From Vibrio cyclitrophicus (GTDB lineage: Bacteria; Pseudomonadota; Gammaproteobacteria; Enterobacterales; Vibrionaceae), in NCBI RefSeq assembly GCF_024347435.1, contig NZ_AP025480.1, positions 1,860,001-1,924,000 on the forward strand: a DNA stretch of 64,000 bases, read 5' to 3'. The notes under the pieces were generated by a model. That model ran no database searches. It was not told the DNA's origin and was given only the letters and a program-made list of their open reading frames with translations. The position numbers and the translations under genes were made by a program. Each line of letters opens with the position of its first letter. Positions within the stretch are counted from its first letter, which is position 1. Positions 46,036-56,056 of the stretch are shown here, one piece after another.

Positions 46036-47049
46036 ATGATAAAAACAAATCCAGCCCCACACAGTTTGATTGATTCTAATGGTCAGCCGTTCATTGGGCA
46101 TTTCGATGGCATCCCAAAGCACCTGAACATCGAGAACTTTGACTACCGAAACTCGATGGATTCAAAAGCAGCTCCTTGGCAGAAGCACTTCCACTACAAG
46201 CAATTCCAGTTTGTCAGTATCGTCACCGACACACACATTATTGGTGTTGCTATCGCAGATATTCGCTACTTAGGCTCGGCATTTTGTTACCTGTACGATA
46301 TCGAGAGTAACAAACTAGAAGAGTGTTCATGGTTACGACCGCTGGGGTTTGATAAACAAGTAACGCCTTCACCATTTGAAGGAAAGACAAGCATTGCCGG
46401 CCAAAGCATTGCTTTCGATATCAAAGGCAAACAATGGCGAGTTCGCTTGAATACCAAACTCATCAAGGCCGATGTCACTTTAGACCCTAAAATCGACAGC
46501 TTACCTATGGCGATGTGCAGCCCAACGGGTTATTCAGGTTGGACTTACACCCAAAAGCACAATGCTGTGCGAATAATCGGCGACATCCAAATCAAGGGCA
46601 CATCATTAAACCTCACGCAAGCTCTTGCTGGGTATGACTTTTCAGCAGGCTACATGAGGCGTGAAACCAGTTGGCGCTGGGCAAGCATCAACACTCAATC
46701 CAATGGCACTGATATTGGCCTGAACCTCGCAGCGGGCGTCAATGAAACTGGAGGCTGCGAAAACGTATTGTGGGTAAATGGAACCAGACACTTACTTAAC
46801 CCGGTACAGTTTACGTTTAGTCGCCAAGATACAAACTTTCCTTGGCAGATAACATCACAAGATGGACGTATAAACCTGATCTTTACGCCCTTAAATAACC
46901 GCAGCGAAAAGCTCAATTTATGGCTGTTAAAGAGTAACTTTCGTCAGTTCATTGGTCACTTTTCTGGCTCAATTCAAGACAACGACGGCATAACTCATCA
47001 ACTCGATGGCGTTCTTGGCCTAACGGAAGATCACTTTGCTCGCTGGTAA
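46036..47049 (+). CDS. DUF2804 family protein
   Basis: 337 residues. The family pattern is visible in FDYRNSMDSKAAPWQKHFHYKQFQFVSI, CSPTGYSGWTYTQKHN and RRETSWRWASI. DUF2804 proteins are common in gammaproteobacteria and have no firm function; the fold is beta-rich, and lipid-related roles have been suggested. No signal peptide. Next to the sterol-desaturase-type gene (84-bp gap, same strand), which makes a lipid link plausible. Confidence 0.8.
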   Translation: MIKTNPAPHSLIDSNGQPFIGHFDGIPKHLNIENFDYRNSMDSKAAPWQKHFHYKQFQFVSIVTDTHIIGVAIADIRYLGSAFCYLYDIESNKLEECSWLRPLGFDKQVTPSPFEGKTSIAGQSIAFDIKGKQWRVRLNTKLIKADVTLDPKIDSLPMAMCSPTGYSGWTYTQKHNAVRIIGDIQIKGTSLNLTQALAGYDFSAGYMRRETSWRWASINTQSNGTDIGLNLAAGVNETGGCENVLWVNGTRHLLNPVQFTFSRQDTNFPWQITSQDGRINLIFTPLNNRSEKLNLWLLKSNFRQFIGHFSGSIQDNDGITHQLDGVLGLTEDHFARW

Positions 47050-47133
47050 GCCTCTACCTAAAAAATAATACGCTAAACCAATTCATCAACTCAGTCAGAC
47101 ATTACACAACTATCGCGCCACAAGGATTAGCGA

Positions 47134-47982
47134 ATGGACATCGACTCATTGATCAATCACCCAGAATGGCTGCTGTTAGTATTGGCGCCCTTGTTCGTAA
47201 TCTGTATGTTGGCCGAATATTTCATTGGTCAGAAACAAGGCCGATTACCGAGCAATTCTCAATACAAACTGCCAGAAGTGATGTGTAATTTCGTGTTAGC
47301 AGGCATGCATCAACTCTCCGACTTATTAACTGGTTTATTCGTGGTTCAGCTGTATCTTTGGCTATTCGGCTGGCGCTTAATGGACATTGAGATGGGCGTG
47401 CTGAGTTTTGTTGTATTGATGGTGTTACAAGATTTTTTCTATTACTGGTTCCATAGATCAAGTCATCGTATTCGCTGGATGTGGGCCGCGCACGTCGCAC
47501 ACCACAGTTCAGAAAAAATGAACTTTAGCACAGCTTTTCGTCAGAGTTTGATGTACCCATTCGCAGGCATGTGGCTATTTTGGGTACCGCTCGTCATCAT
47601 AGGTTTCGACCCTAGATGGGTGATCTTTGTGGTGCTTCTGAATTTAGGTTTGCAGTTCTTCGTCCATACACAATGGATACGAAGCTTGGGGCCACTTGAA
47701 TACATCTTTAACACCCCTTCGCATCATCGAGTACATCACGGCAAAAACCCGCAATACATCGATAAGAACTACGCTGGCGTTTTGATCATTTGGGATAAGT
47801 TGTTTAGTACGTTCGAACCTGAAGTTGAAACTGTACGTTACGGCGTCACTAAATCAGTAAACAGTTTTAACCCGATAGTGGTTACCTTTCAAGAATGCAA
47901 GGTTATATTCAAAGATTTGAGGAGCCGAAAGTTGACCATGAAACAAAAAATCCAATTGATACTCTCACCTCCTTCAGATTAA
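47134..47982 (+). CDS. Sterol desaturase / fatty acid hydroxylase-family protein
   Basis: 282 residues with four or so membrane segments and the diiron His clusters of the fatty acid hydroxylase superfamily: WFHRSSHR, HVAHHSSEKMNF, and SHHRVHHGKN. It should oxidise a membrane lipid using O2. The substrate is unknown. Probably co-transcribed with the DUF2804 gene. Confidence 0.88.
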   Translation: MDIDSLINHPEWLLLVLAPLFVICMLAEYFIGQKQGRLPSNSQYKLPEVMCNFVLAGMHQLSDLLTGLFVVQLYLWLFGWRLMDIEMGVLSFVVLMVLQDFFYYWFHRSSHRIRWMWAAHVAHHSSEKMNFSTAFRQSLMYPFAGMWLFWVPLVIIGFDPRWVIFVVLLNLGLQFFVHTQWIRSLGPLEYIFNTPSHHRVHHGKNPQYIDKNYAGVLIIWDKLFSTFEPEVETVRYGVTKSVNSFNPIVVTFQECKVIFKDLRSRKLTMKQKIQLILSPPSD

Positions 47983-47997
47983 TCAAAGCGATCGGAT

Positions 47998-50454
47998 TTA
48001 GTACACCTTATGAAAATCAATTAGGTTGAATGTGAGGTCACTTACCCAGAAATCTCCGTTCAAGTCGGCGCCTTGCACGTATCGCTTGTCTCCCATTTCT
48101 AAAGTCACAATGTATTTGCCCGCGATGAGCCCCTCTACCATGTAAAAGCCATCACTCTCAATTTCGCTCGAATACTCAGTGCCTTTCTGAATGTGTTTAA
48201 AGTGCAGATAAGCATTGTTTTCTATGTCGCCTTCTACTGTGCCATCGACACCAAATGACACCACCATTTCAATGTGTGCATGAGTCAGGCCTACCTGTTT
48301 GGTATTCACAAATACAGGGTTTTGTATTGGCGTTAGGTTCAAGTCAAGCGCTCCCTCATCTACGTAGATAGGTAGACTATCTCTGGCTGGGACGCTGGTG
48401 AATTCAAATCGGCCTTTTGCGTCACTGACTGCTCGTTGATCCAAGATTTGTAGGCTTACCCCTTGTATGGGCTGTTTGTGGTGATCGTAAACAATCCCAG
48501 TTAGCTTTGAATGATTGTACTTATTCCACTCAACAAACTCTCCGATGTTCTCATCAAAATAGGTTTTCGCGCCAAATTCAGTGGTCATTTCTACGCCGTA
48601 TCTGTCTTCATTTCCTTCTAACTTGAACACGAAATAAGGATTCACACGTGCTTCTACCGAAGCCGTAAACGAGATATCCTGCTTTTGATACCGGGCTGAT
48701 ACGTTAGTGGTGAGTTCTTGGAAAACATTAAGCGGAACCAATACACATTCTTTGCAGGCATTCCTTAGAGAGAGTTCCGTGCGTTCATGGTGACCAGACC
48801 CATTGACCGTTCCTGACACATTCCACGACGTGTCTGAAAAACCACTTTTGGCCAAACCAATGGTGTGTAAATAGTCATCTTGATGAGAAGCCTTGGTGTA
48901 GCGATAATCACCTGAATATGACAGAAACAGATTGCGCGAGACCTTGGAATTCAGTTTCGGCTCAACACTCAATTCATCTTCGTCGTTTCTCACTGTTAGA
49001 AATGCCGTAATGTTGGCAAGAGACAGATTATATTTGAACACATCGTATTCCATCGACTCCAAGTCCAACTCGTCAGTTTTATTGAGTTCAATAGAGGCAG
49101 ACTGGTCGCTGCCCAGCAAAACATCAAACTCCATTGGAAAACGATTAAAGTCCGGCAGCCAACCAATATGGGCCGCAAACCAATGTGTTGGTAAGTATCG
49201 CCCCTGCAAGCCGATAAGATCTTTTCCATCTTGCCTAATAAAAGCACTGCCCACCGTGAAGTAATCAGCCAAACCATATTCCAGTGACACTGCACCCGCT
49301 CGGTCGGCCCCTTCGTTACCAACCACTTCAACGCCCCACTCATTACTAGGCAAGAATGCATCTTCTAAACCCGCGACCGTAATCTCTTCTTCTCTCCACA
49401 CACCTTTGGACAAGTAATAGCGGAACTTAATAGTGTCGCCAGGGGAAATATTGTCTTCTTCGACAACAAAACGTCCAAATTCATCAGAGCGATAGGTGTT
49501 TTGATAAATTCCGTTTACCAGTACATCGATACTGATATTCGGTTCAGTCGTACGCTCTAATTGCAGGTTACCAAACTCCAACTGACGCTTTCTATTGGTG
49601 TAGTAAATACCATCTTCTAGGGTTTGATTAACGGTAAAAACACTGCCATCTAACAGCACATGCCCTACTTCTAATGACCCTTCGCCGTCATGCGCTTCTA
49701 CCGCGATATTGTAATAAACGACAGGGTTATCTTCGCGAGTATCGATTGATAACCGCGACAAGGAATGTTCAGTCGTTAATAGAGTGTCAGAGATAGCGTA
49801 AACGTCGGTGCCTGTCTCACTGTCCTGATAAACAGAGGTAGCAAATCGAGCCGCTAACCCCACACTAGCCAGTGGTTCAATAGCAGGGATATTACCAACC
49901 TGTTTTAAGGCTTCTGCTTTTTGTCGAGACTCGCTCTTTATCTTAGAGATGACAGCTTCGAGCTCAGTCAGTGAACTGAATTCAGGAGTAACAGTAAGGC
50001 GATAATCATCAATGTCCCAACGGACTTTAGCAGGGATACAGGCTTGTAAACTGTACCAATGTATATAGGTTTTCGAGTCAATCACTTCGTATTTGATCGT
50101 CTGGATATTATTGTCATCTCGATAACAGATGGCTTGTTGGGTATCCACGATATACGGCGGTGATTCTCTTCCTACATCTTGCGGTAAGTAGATTTCACAG
50201 TACCCGCTTTCATCACACTGGCCATTCATTTCTAACAAATAAAAGGCCGCATTGGAGATCGAGATAAACGGCTCTTCGTAGTCATCCATCATTACGCGAT
50301 AAAAACTGTCACCCACTCTCCCGACTCGAACTTCAATGTACGCGGGGTAAAGTTCGCTTGCATCATCACTAGGTGATGACTGTGCACCGAAAGGTAACAA
50401 AGACAAGAATAAAGAGAGCGACAAGAGAACTTGCCAGACCATGTGTTTGAACAT
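47998..50454 (-). CDS. Outer membrane usher-like protein of a chaperone-usher fimbria
   Basis: 818 residues with a signal peptide (LLSLSLFLSLLPFGAQS). The N-terminal part contains an AYIEVRVGRVGDSFYRVMMDD segment, then VLVNGIYQNTYRSDEFGRFVVEEDNISPGDTIKFRYYLSKG, like the plug/hinge region of alternative ushers, and a run of amphipathic strands (about 380-640) as in an outer membrane barrel. Residues about 655-705 form a carboxypeptidase regulatory-like beta-sandwich (TGIVYDHHKQPIQGVSLQILDQRAVSDAKGRFEF), and a final domain follows. It lies last in the fimbrial gene order. Length and C-terminus differ from classic FimD, so it belongs to a divergent (alpha- or sigma-like) usher branch. Confidence 0.68.
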   Translation of the reverse strand: MFKHMVWQVLLSLSLFLSLLPFGAQSSPSDDASELYPAYIEVRVGRVGDSFYRVMMDDYEEPFISISNAAFYLLEMNGQCDESGYCEIYLPQDVGRESPPYIVDTQQAICYRDDNNIQTIKYEVIDSKTYIHWYSLQACIPAKVRWDIDDYRLTVTPEFSSLTELEAVISKIKSESRQKAEALKQVGNIPAIEPLASVGLAARFATSVYQDSETGTDVYAISDTLLTTEHSLSRLSIDTREDNPVVYYNIAVEAHDGEGSLEVGHVLLDGSVFTVNQTLEDGIYYTNRKRQLEFGNLQLERTTEPNISIDVLVNGIYQNTYRSDEFGRFVVEEDNISPGDTIKFRYYLSKGVWREEEITVAGLEDAFLPSNEWGVEVVGNEGADRAGAVSLEYGLADYFTVGSAFIRQDGKDLIGLQGRYLPTHWFAAHIGWLPDFNRFPMEFDVLLGSDQSASIELNKTDELDLESMEYDVFKYNLSLANITAFLTVRNDEDELSVEPKLNSKVSRNLFLSYSGDYRYTKASHQDDYLHTIGLAKSGFSDTSWNVSGTVNGSGHHERTELSLRNACKECVLVPLNVFQELTTNVSARYQKQDISFTASVEARVNPYFVFKLEGNEDRYGVEMTTEFGAKTYFDENIGEFVEWNKYNHSKLTGIVYDHHKQPIQGVSLQILDQRAVSDAKGRFEFTSVPARDSLPIYVDEGALDLNLTPIQNPVFVNTKQVGLTHAHIEMVVSFGVDGTVEGDIENNAYLHFKHIQKGTEYSSEIESDGFYMVEGLIAGKYIVTLEMGDKRYVQGADLNGDFWVSDLTFNLIDFHKVY

Positions 50455-50582
50455 TCTGTTTTACACGATTCGCTATTACGACACAGGATCTGGTTGGAAC
50501 GATATCAACCGCACAAATGCCAAAAACACAAATGTCACAAACACAGACGTTAACAGCATACGCGGCACCAAGAATGCAAACA

Positions 50583-51293
50583 TTACAAAATGCATTCGTG
50601 CAGCGACTGATCGTCTTGAAGCAAAGACACCTTGGATCCTATAGGGAAAGATTTCGATAGCTCAGCATTACGCAGCAACACCAATTTTTCGCTGTGATCA
50701 TCGACATTCAACTTAGCATTGAACTGAAAGTTACCATCGTTGCGAATGGTAAGGCTCTGGTTTTCACAAGTAAACTTTACGTCTTGTACCTGCTTACCTT
50801 TCTGCACATAAACAGGCACGTAGCTGTTTATGTGAAAGTTAAGCTGGAATGCTGACCCATTATTGGATTGGCCCTTAGCCGACAAATCCAATTCAGATAA
50901 CTCTTTCGCCTTTGCGATAGGAGAAAACCACAAGTAAGCACGGTACTCGCCGTCAGGCATATCATCAGGAAGCGCGTTCATACGCAGACGAACTGTACGT
51001 CTTTGATTAGGTTTTAGCTCTCGAATAATAGGTGGTGACACCTTGATCCAATTGGCGATATTTTCAGACTCCGTCACGTTTGCATCGGTTCGTACCAAGC
51101 CAGTGGCCTTAATTGGACGATAGATCGGTTTAATCTCAAGACGAATGGGTTGATCAGAATTGTTTTCAACCACGATTTTTTCCGTCACAGATGTATCAGC
51201 ATCTAAAACAAAACGAGTTGGCGCGATAAGGAGTTGGGCATGAGCTTGAGCACAGAAGAGTAAGCCGAGGACACATGAGATGAACAACTTCAT
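50583..51293 (-). CDS. Periplasmic fimbrial chaperone (PapD-like)
   Basis: 236 residues with a signal peptide ending QAHA. The first domain shows the immunoglobulin-like PapD pattern: LLIAPTRFVLDADTSVTEKIVVENNSDQPIRLEIKPIYR and the NQRRTVRLRM strand with its G1-type end; the second domain has SYVPVYVQKG. It should donate a strand to pilin subunits and deliver them to the usher. It overlaps the preceding pilin-like gene by 4 bp. Confidence 0.85.
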   Translation of the reverse strand: MKLFISCVLGLLFCAQAHAQLLIAPTRFVLDADTSVTEKIVVENNSDQPIRLEIKPIYRPIKATGLVRTDANVTESENIANWIKVSPPIIRELKPNQRRTVRLRMNALPDDMPDGEYRAYLWFSPIAKAKELSELDLSAKGQSNNGSAFQLNFHINSYVPVYVQKGKQVQDVKFTCENQSLTIRNDGNFQFNAKLNVDDHSEKLVLLRNAELSKSFPIGSKVSLLQDDQSLHECIL

Positions 51294-51727
51294 TTATAAT
51301 TAACCTCAAAAGGGATAGTACTGGTGTAAATGCCAGCAGGATGATTAGCGCCAATTTTCACTTTTGCACCAATACACAGTAATTTGCTTCTTCCGTTACT
51401 TTGGATTTTTGCTCTACCTCGTTTTGATAAACCACAACCAAAATAAAACTTTCGAATACGGAGACGTTTAGATTTACGTGAGTGATTGAGGTATTGTTTA
51501 GACGGGAGAGATACCACAATTTTCTTGCCTGGTTCTCCTTCAGCGTAAAAACGCACCACATAGACCTGACCATTGGCTGGATTTGCATCTGCATTTTGTC
51601 CTGATCCAAAGATATACATACCCGGAAATTTCACTTCCATATTTTCAGGAATAATTTCTAAAGCATGAAATGGACTTGAATAAATAATTAGGCCAATACA
51701 GGCAACGTATTTTAAAAAAAAGTTCAT
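51290..51727 (-). CDS. Secreted minor pilin-like protein (DUF4402-like)
   Basis: 145 residues with signal peptide MNFFLKYVACIGLIIYSSPFHA. The beta-rich mature part starts LEIIPENMEVKFPGMYIFGSGQNADANPANGQVYVVRFYAEGEPGKKIVVSLPS and ends in GIYTSTIPFEVNY, the DUF4402 pattern seen also in the major pilin. Two cysteines in the middle (C at FYFGCGL and LLCIG) could form a disulfide. It begins right after an attenuator-like hairpin and overlaps the chaperone gene by 4 bp, so it is probably a tip or adaptor subunit. Confidence 0.7.
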   Translation of the reverse strand: MNFFLKYVACIGLIIYSSPFHALEIIPENMEVKFPGMYIFGSGQNADANPANGQVYVVRFYAEGEPGKKIVVSLPSKQYLNHSRKSKRLRIRKFYFGCGLSKRGRAKIQSNGRSKLLCIGAKVKIGANHPAGIYTSTIPFEVNYK

Positions 51728-51730
51728 AGT

Positions 51731-51756
51731 AAAAACGGCTGATAAGTAACAGCCGT
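51731..51756 (-). terminator. Attenuator-like terminator between major pilin and assembly genes
   Basis: Perfect 7-bp stem ACGGCTG / CAGCCGT with eight-base loop, followed on the minus strand by five Ts and then the ATG of the minor pilin. It would let the major pilin be made in excess over chaperone and usher. Confidence 0.72.
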
Positions 51757-51780
51757 AAGTATTAGACTTGTTTTATATAA

Positions 51781-52215
51781 TTACTGGTAAGTTACATCAA
51801 CTGCAACGTTTGCAGTATAAGTACCAGCAACTAATGTCGCACTTGAAGTACGAGCTGTACCGCCAATTTTAAGATCCGCAGAACCACCGGTTAGAGTGAT
51901 TGCATTATTAAAGTCAAATTCAGCTGCGATTGTATTTGCACCGTTAGCCAAGTTTGTATCAGAAATACTAACGGTCACTGCATCACCAGACTCTCCAGAA
52001 AGAGTAAACGCTGCCGCCCCTGCATCTGCTTGAGCAATAACAACATCCGTTGTGTTATCTGAAGTGATGACACCAAAATCAAGATCACTTGTTTTTATCA
52101 TTGTAATTGCTTGTTTTACTTCGAGTGTTGCATCAAAAGTGTCACTTACCGCGAAAACGTTCGCAGAAGAGATAGAAAGTGCAGATACAGCAACAACCTT
52201 AAAAACTTTGTTCAT
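51781..52215 (-). CDS. Major pilin-like protein (DUF4402)
   Basis: 144 residues with signal peptide ending VFA. The mature part starts VSDTFDATLEVKQAITMIKTSDLDFGVI and is rich in Thr, Ser, Gly and Ala, with the DUF4402 ending TYTANVAVDVTYQ, which would give the donor or last strand. It is the first gene of the four-gene chaperone-usher locus, behind a 970-bp A/T-rich region. A polymeric surface fibre is inferred from order and type. Confidence 0.78.
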   Translation of the reverse strand: MNKVFKVVAVSALSISSANVFAVSDTFDATLEVKQAITMIKTSDLDFGVITSDNTTDVVIAQADAGAAAFTLSGESGDAVTVSISDTNLANGANTIAAEFDFNNAITLTGGSADLKIGGTARTSSATLVAGTYTANVAVDVTYQ

Positions 52216-53184
52216 TTTTTAATCCTTTATATAAAATTGACTTATTTTCAGAGTCACTTAACCATTAATAAAGTTAACAATTAAGTAACATCTAATCCTA
52301 TTTAGAAAGCGTAAACATTGACACTTATTTATAAACAAATGAGGAACAGTGAGAATAATATCACGCAAATTGATATAAATAACATTAGTGAAATTACTGA
52401 TATTAGAGTATTTGTGTTAATCATATATAAAACTCGTTTTACATTTAACTCCCTAACCTCTACAGACTATTAATTTTATAAAAGTTAATTTGATACCTTA
52501 TAAATCACTAGGAATTTTCAGTAACAAAAAATTAATTAATACTAATAAAACTAATTGACTGTCCTAATTGATTTTATAGATCACCGTTCTGCAATAAAGT
52601 CTCAACAATGAAACAATTGCACATTAAACCTATACTTGTAATAAAATTGAAATATATCGTTATATAAAAGACTGGCAGTGAAAATATTGGTTATAAATTT
52701 GAGTATCCAGATGGAGTCATTCAAAGAGACAAACTAATAGACGTCAATGCCTACTTTCTAGTTGACCTAAGATCATTGTTTGTTGGTGCCATTTCCTGCC
52801 AATATCACAAGCTTGAGCTGCGGATTAACGCAATAGCAGCATTAATTATAAGTTTTGTTCGCTGTAAGCAAGATCCAAAGCAAATTGGGTTCCCCTACTT
52901 TCAACACTTTCTCCAGATTCCTAATGCTTGGTTTTCAACTTAAGCACACTGTTCGTAATAGATAAGTAGCTAGCATCAGGTCAACAGCGAGCGGATTTAC
53001 GTGTTAATAAATGACCAAAATTGAACTCAAAACTCAGTACAGCGACGTGATCGAATACGAATGCACCGTTTTACTGTAATTTATTTGTGATCTGGGTTGC
53101 ACGCGTACCGCATCCTGTCAGATACTGAACAAAACTAACCTTCAGCCACAGTAGACGGTCTTCGCTTACTGTTCAGGAAATTCA
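52216..53184. other. Long A/T-rich intergenic region between the fimbrial locus and sbcB
   Basis: About 970 bp with no convincing gene. The part nearest 52215 is very A/T-rich and should carry the fimbrial promoter. A short stretch of the type GTTATAAATTTGAGTATCC near 52690 and later segments show no coding pattern over a useful length. The sbcB promoter is expected near 53100-53170. Confidence 0.5.
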
Positions 53185-54609
53185 ATGAGTTCAGATAATC
53201 AGCCAACCTATTTCTTTTTCGATTACGAAACGTGGGGCGTCAGCCCAGCGAAAGATCGCCCGAGTCAGTTCGCCGGTGTTCGTACCGACCAAGATTTCAA
53301 CGTTATCGGAGAGCCATTGGTCATCTATTGCCAACCTCCTGCTGATTACTTACCAGCGCCGGAAGCTGCACTCATTACTCGCATTACACCTCAAAAAGCG
53401 ATGTCTCAAGGCTTACCTGAACCTGAATTTATCGCGAAGATCCACGCAGAGCTTGCTAAGCCGAACACAACTAGCCTTGGCTACAACAGCATTCGATTCG
53501 ACGACGAAGTAACACGCTATACCTGTTACCGTAATTTCATCGATCCATATGCATGGAGCTGGCAGAACGGCAACTCTCGTTGGGATCTACTCGACGTGAT
53601 GCGCGCGGTACATGCACTTCGCCCTGAAGGTATTGTTTGGCCAGAGAATGAAGAAGGTTACCCAAGCTTCAAACTGGAACATTTGTCAGTGGCAAATGGC
53701 ATTGAACACGAAAACGCGCACGATGCGATGGCCGATGTTATTGCTACCATTGAATTAGCAAAGAAGTTGAAGGCTGCACAGCCTAAAATGTTTGATTACC
53801 TTTACAGCATGCGTCACAAACGCAAATTGAATGAGTTAGTTGACATTGTAAACATGACGCCTTTAATGCACGTTTCAGGCATGTTTGGTCGTGATTGTAA
53901 TTACACGAGTTGGATTGTGCCGATGGCTTGGCACCCAACCAACCAAAATGCGGTTATCGTAGTCGACTTAGCCAAAGATCCTAGCCCGCTGCTGGAGCTT
54001 GATTCTGACGCCCTCCGTGAAAGGCTCTACACTAAACGCAGTGAACTTGGTGAAGACGAGTTACCCGTACCCATCAAATTGGTTCAACTGAACAAGTGCC
54101 CTATTCTCGCACCCGCCAAAACTCTGACGGCTGAAAATGCGGAAACGATAGGTATCGATCGCCAACAGTGCTTAAAGAACTTAGCGCTATTACGCGAACA
54201 CCCAGAGATCCGCGAAAAACTGATCGGTTTGTATTCACAAGAACGCGAATACGAGAAAAGTGATGACGTAGACACTCATCTGTATGACGGCTTCTTCTCG
54301 CCAGGCGACAAAACCGCAATGGACATCATTCGTCAAACTGACCCAAATAACTTGGCTGCTTTAGACATCACTTTTGGTGACGAACGTATTAAACCTTTGT
54401 TGTTCCGTTACCGTGCTCGTCATTTCCCGTGGACGTTAGACGAAGCGGAACAACTGAAATGGGCTAACCACTGTCGAGAGTTTTACGAAAGTCGCTTAGA
54501 AGAGTACATGCTGAACCTAGAAAACCTCGCACACGAGCATGAAAGTGACGAGAAGAAAATGGCTATCTTGAAAGCGGTTTATCAATACGTAGAAAAGCTA
54601 GCGAGCTAA
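53185..54609 (+). CDS. sbcB: Exodeoxyribonuclease I
   Basis: 474-residue single-strand DNA 3'-5' exonuclease of the DEDD type, acting in recombination and mismatch repair. [28 protein letters not shown] (Asp and Glu of ExoI), [16 protein letters not shown] and the [20 protein letters not shown] with the third and fourth acidic residues are readable. AGGAAATTCA precedes the ATG. Length normal. It starts the run conserved in vibrios through relV. Confidence 0.95.
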   Translation: MSSDNQPTYFFFDYETWGVSPAKDRPSQFAGVRTDQDFNVIGEPLVIYCQPPADYLPAPEAALITRITPQKAMSQGLPEPEFIAKIHAELAKPNTTSLGYNSIRFDDEVTRYTCYRNFIDPYAWSWQNGNSRWDLLDVMRAVHALRPEGIVWPENEEGYPSFKLEHLSVANGIEHENAHDAMADVIATIELAKKLKAAQPKMFDYLYSMRHKRKLNELVDIVNMTPLMHVSGMFGRDCNYTSWIVPMAWHPTNQNAVIVVDLAKDPSPLLELDSDALRERLYTKRSELGEDELPVPIKLVQLNKCPILAPAKTLTAENAETIGIDRQQCLKNLALLREHPEIREKLIGLYSQEREYEKSDDVDTHLYDGFFSPGDKTAMDIIRQTDPNNLAALDITFGDERIKPLLFRYRARHFPWTLDEAEQLKWANHCREFYESRLEEYMLNLENLAHEHESDEKKMAILKAVYQYVEKLAS

Positions 54610-54634
54610 TTCCATTATCAAGAGATGTGACACT

Positions 54635-55006
54635 TTGAAAGAAAGATTGATCAAACTCGTGTACTGCTTAATCTCCTTCACCTTAATCATAGGTGCACTC
54701 ACAGCAGGTAACGCGTTACAGCATTTATTAGACACCTCAATTCCTGGCAGTATTTTTGGCATGTTGATTCTGTTTACCGCTATGGTGATTGGTATTGTCC
54801 CTGAGCATTGGGTTCAGCCTGGTGCAAGCTTGATTATCCGTTTGATGATCTTATTGTTTGTCCCTATTAGTGTCGGGCTCATGGATCATTTTGACATGCT
54901 TATCGCCAATGCTTTACCAATTATGGCAAGCGCCGTTGGCGGAACCTTAATCGTGTTAGTTTCCTTATCATGGTTCTTAGACCGCTTGCTTTCGAGAGGT
55001 AAATAA
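54635..55006 (+). CDS. yohJ: YohJ/LrgA-family membrane protein
   Basis: 123 residues with four membrane segments and the CidA/LrgA core [16 protein letters not shown] and [15 protein letters not shown]. Start is TTG at 54635. It forms a pair with the LrgB-like gene two bases downstream. The LrgAB/CidAB proteins act as holin-like or pyruvate-transport proteins in other bacteria. Confidence 0.85.
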   Translation: MKERLIKLVYCLISFTLIIGALTAGNALQHLLDTSIPGSIFGMLILFTAMVIGIVPEHWVQPGASLIIRLMILLFVPISVGLMDHFDMLIANALPIMASAVGGTLIVLVSLSWFLDRLLSRGK

Positions 55007-55008
55007 TC

Positions 55009-55686
55009 ATGTGGATTCTACTGACCATTGTGGTTTTCTTGTTTGCTCGTTGGGTAAGCCAAAAAGTTAATTCGCCATTTTGTAATCCTCTACTCATCAG
55101 TATTGGTATCATCATTCCAATTCTGTTGTTTTTCAAAGTACCTTTTGAAACCTATTACGCAGACAATACTTGGATTACCTATATGCTCCAACCTGCGGTA
55201 GTGGCGCTGGCTTTTCCTCTATATGAACAGTTACCTCAAATCAGATCCAACTGGCGTATCATCACATTTGCTTGCACGCTAGGCAGTGTAATGTCGATGA
55301 CCACTACCGCATTGATCGCCGTGGCTTTTAAAGCGGATTTAAGTTTGATCGCGAGTTTGTTGGGTAAGTCGGTCACCACACCGATCGCAATGGAGGTCTC
55401 AAGCCATTTAGGCGGCGAAGCTGCAATTGCAGCAATTCTGGTATTGATTGTCGGTTTGTTCGGGGCAATCTTTGCTTACCCTATCTACAATTTGATCGGT
55501 ATCAAGAGCCCTATCGCACGAGGTTTAACCATGGGCACAGTATCGCATGCGTTGGGAACGGCAACTTGCGCTGAAAAGAATCCACAAGATGCTGCATTCA
55601 GTTCACTAGCTTTAGTACTTTGTGGCGTCATTACCTCGATTATTGCACCGACCATATTTTCTATCGTGGTTTGGGTCTATGCTTAA
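55009..55686 (+). CDS. yohK: YohK/LrgB-family membrane protein
   Basis: 225 residues of six or more membrane segments with the LrgB signature SLLGKSVTTPIAMEVSSHLGG and GTVSHALGTATCAEKNPQDAAFSSLALVLCG. It follows yohJ by 2 bp, so the two are co-transcribed, presumably as a complex. In E. coli and staphylococci the pair is linked to pyruvate handling or murein stress; the exact role here is not known. Confidence 0.9.
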   Translation: MWILLTIVVFLFARWVSQKVNSPFCNPLLISIGIIIPILLFFKVPFETYYADNTWITYMLQPAVVALAFPLYEQLPQIRSNWRIITFACTLGSVMSMTTTALIAVAFKADLSLIASLLGKSVTTPIAMEVSSHLGGEAAIAAILVLIVGLFGAIFAYPIYNLIGIKSPIARGLTMGTVSHALGTATCAEKNPQDAAFSSLALVLCGVITSIIAPTIFSIVVWVYA

Positions 55687-55791
55687 GCTAGTAACTAAAA
55701 GCTAACGTTAATGATCTACAACTTCAGTTAATGGCTACAGCTCAAGCTAATAGATTCATAGATTGGGACTTAAGCTTTAAAAACATCCAAT

Positions 55792-55839
55792 AAGCCCAAG
55801 CGAAACTCTGAGCATTTCAGTGTCTGTTTGGGCTTTTTA
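55792..55839 (+). terminator. Terminator after yohJK
   Basis: AAGCCCAA pairs with TTGGGCTT, with an inner ACTCTGA / TTCAGTGT stem, followed by TTTTTAT. Confidence 0.75.
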
Positions 55840-55936
55840 TTCTCATTTGTTCAGCAATTTTTAGCTAAACATACCCCGATTTCAGACAACAAATGAGAGA
55901 TCAAGGGTAGTTTTTGTCCTTGCAATCGATTTCATC

Positions 55937-56001
55937 TGTGACCTCACTCTAATTATGCAAGCCAATGTAACAACAAAAGCGCAATGGTGATCACTATCAC
56001 A
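55937..56001 (+). promoter_or_regulatory. Tandem CRP-like sites (possible CytR control) upstream of cdd
   Basis: TGTGA-N6-TCTAA at 55937-55952 and GGTGA-N6-TCACA at 55986-56001 are CRP-like; their centres are 49 bp apart. Between them lie TTATGCAAGCC and TGTAACAAC, similar to CytR half-sites. This is the arrangement of CytR-CRP promoters of nucleoside genes in E. coli. Confidence 0.5.
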
Positions 56002-56056
56002 GAAAAATCCTGAGTATTGCATAAAATTAAAGCCTAAGGTCAATTAAGGATTCAAC

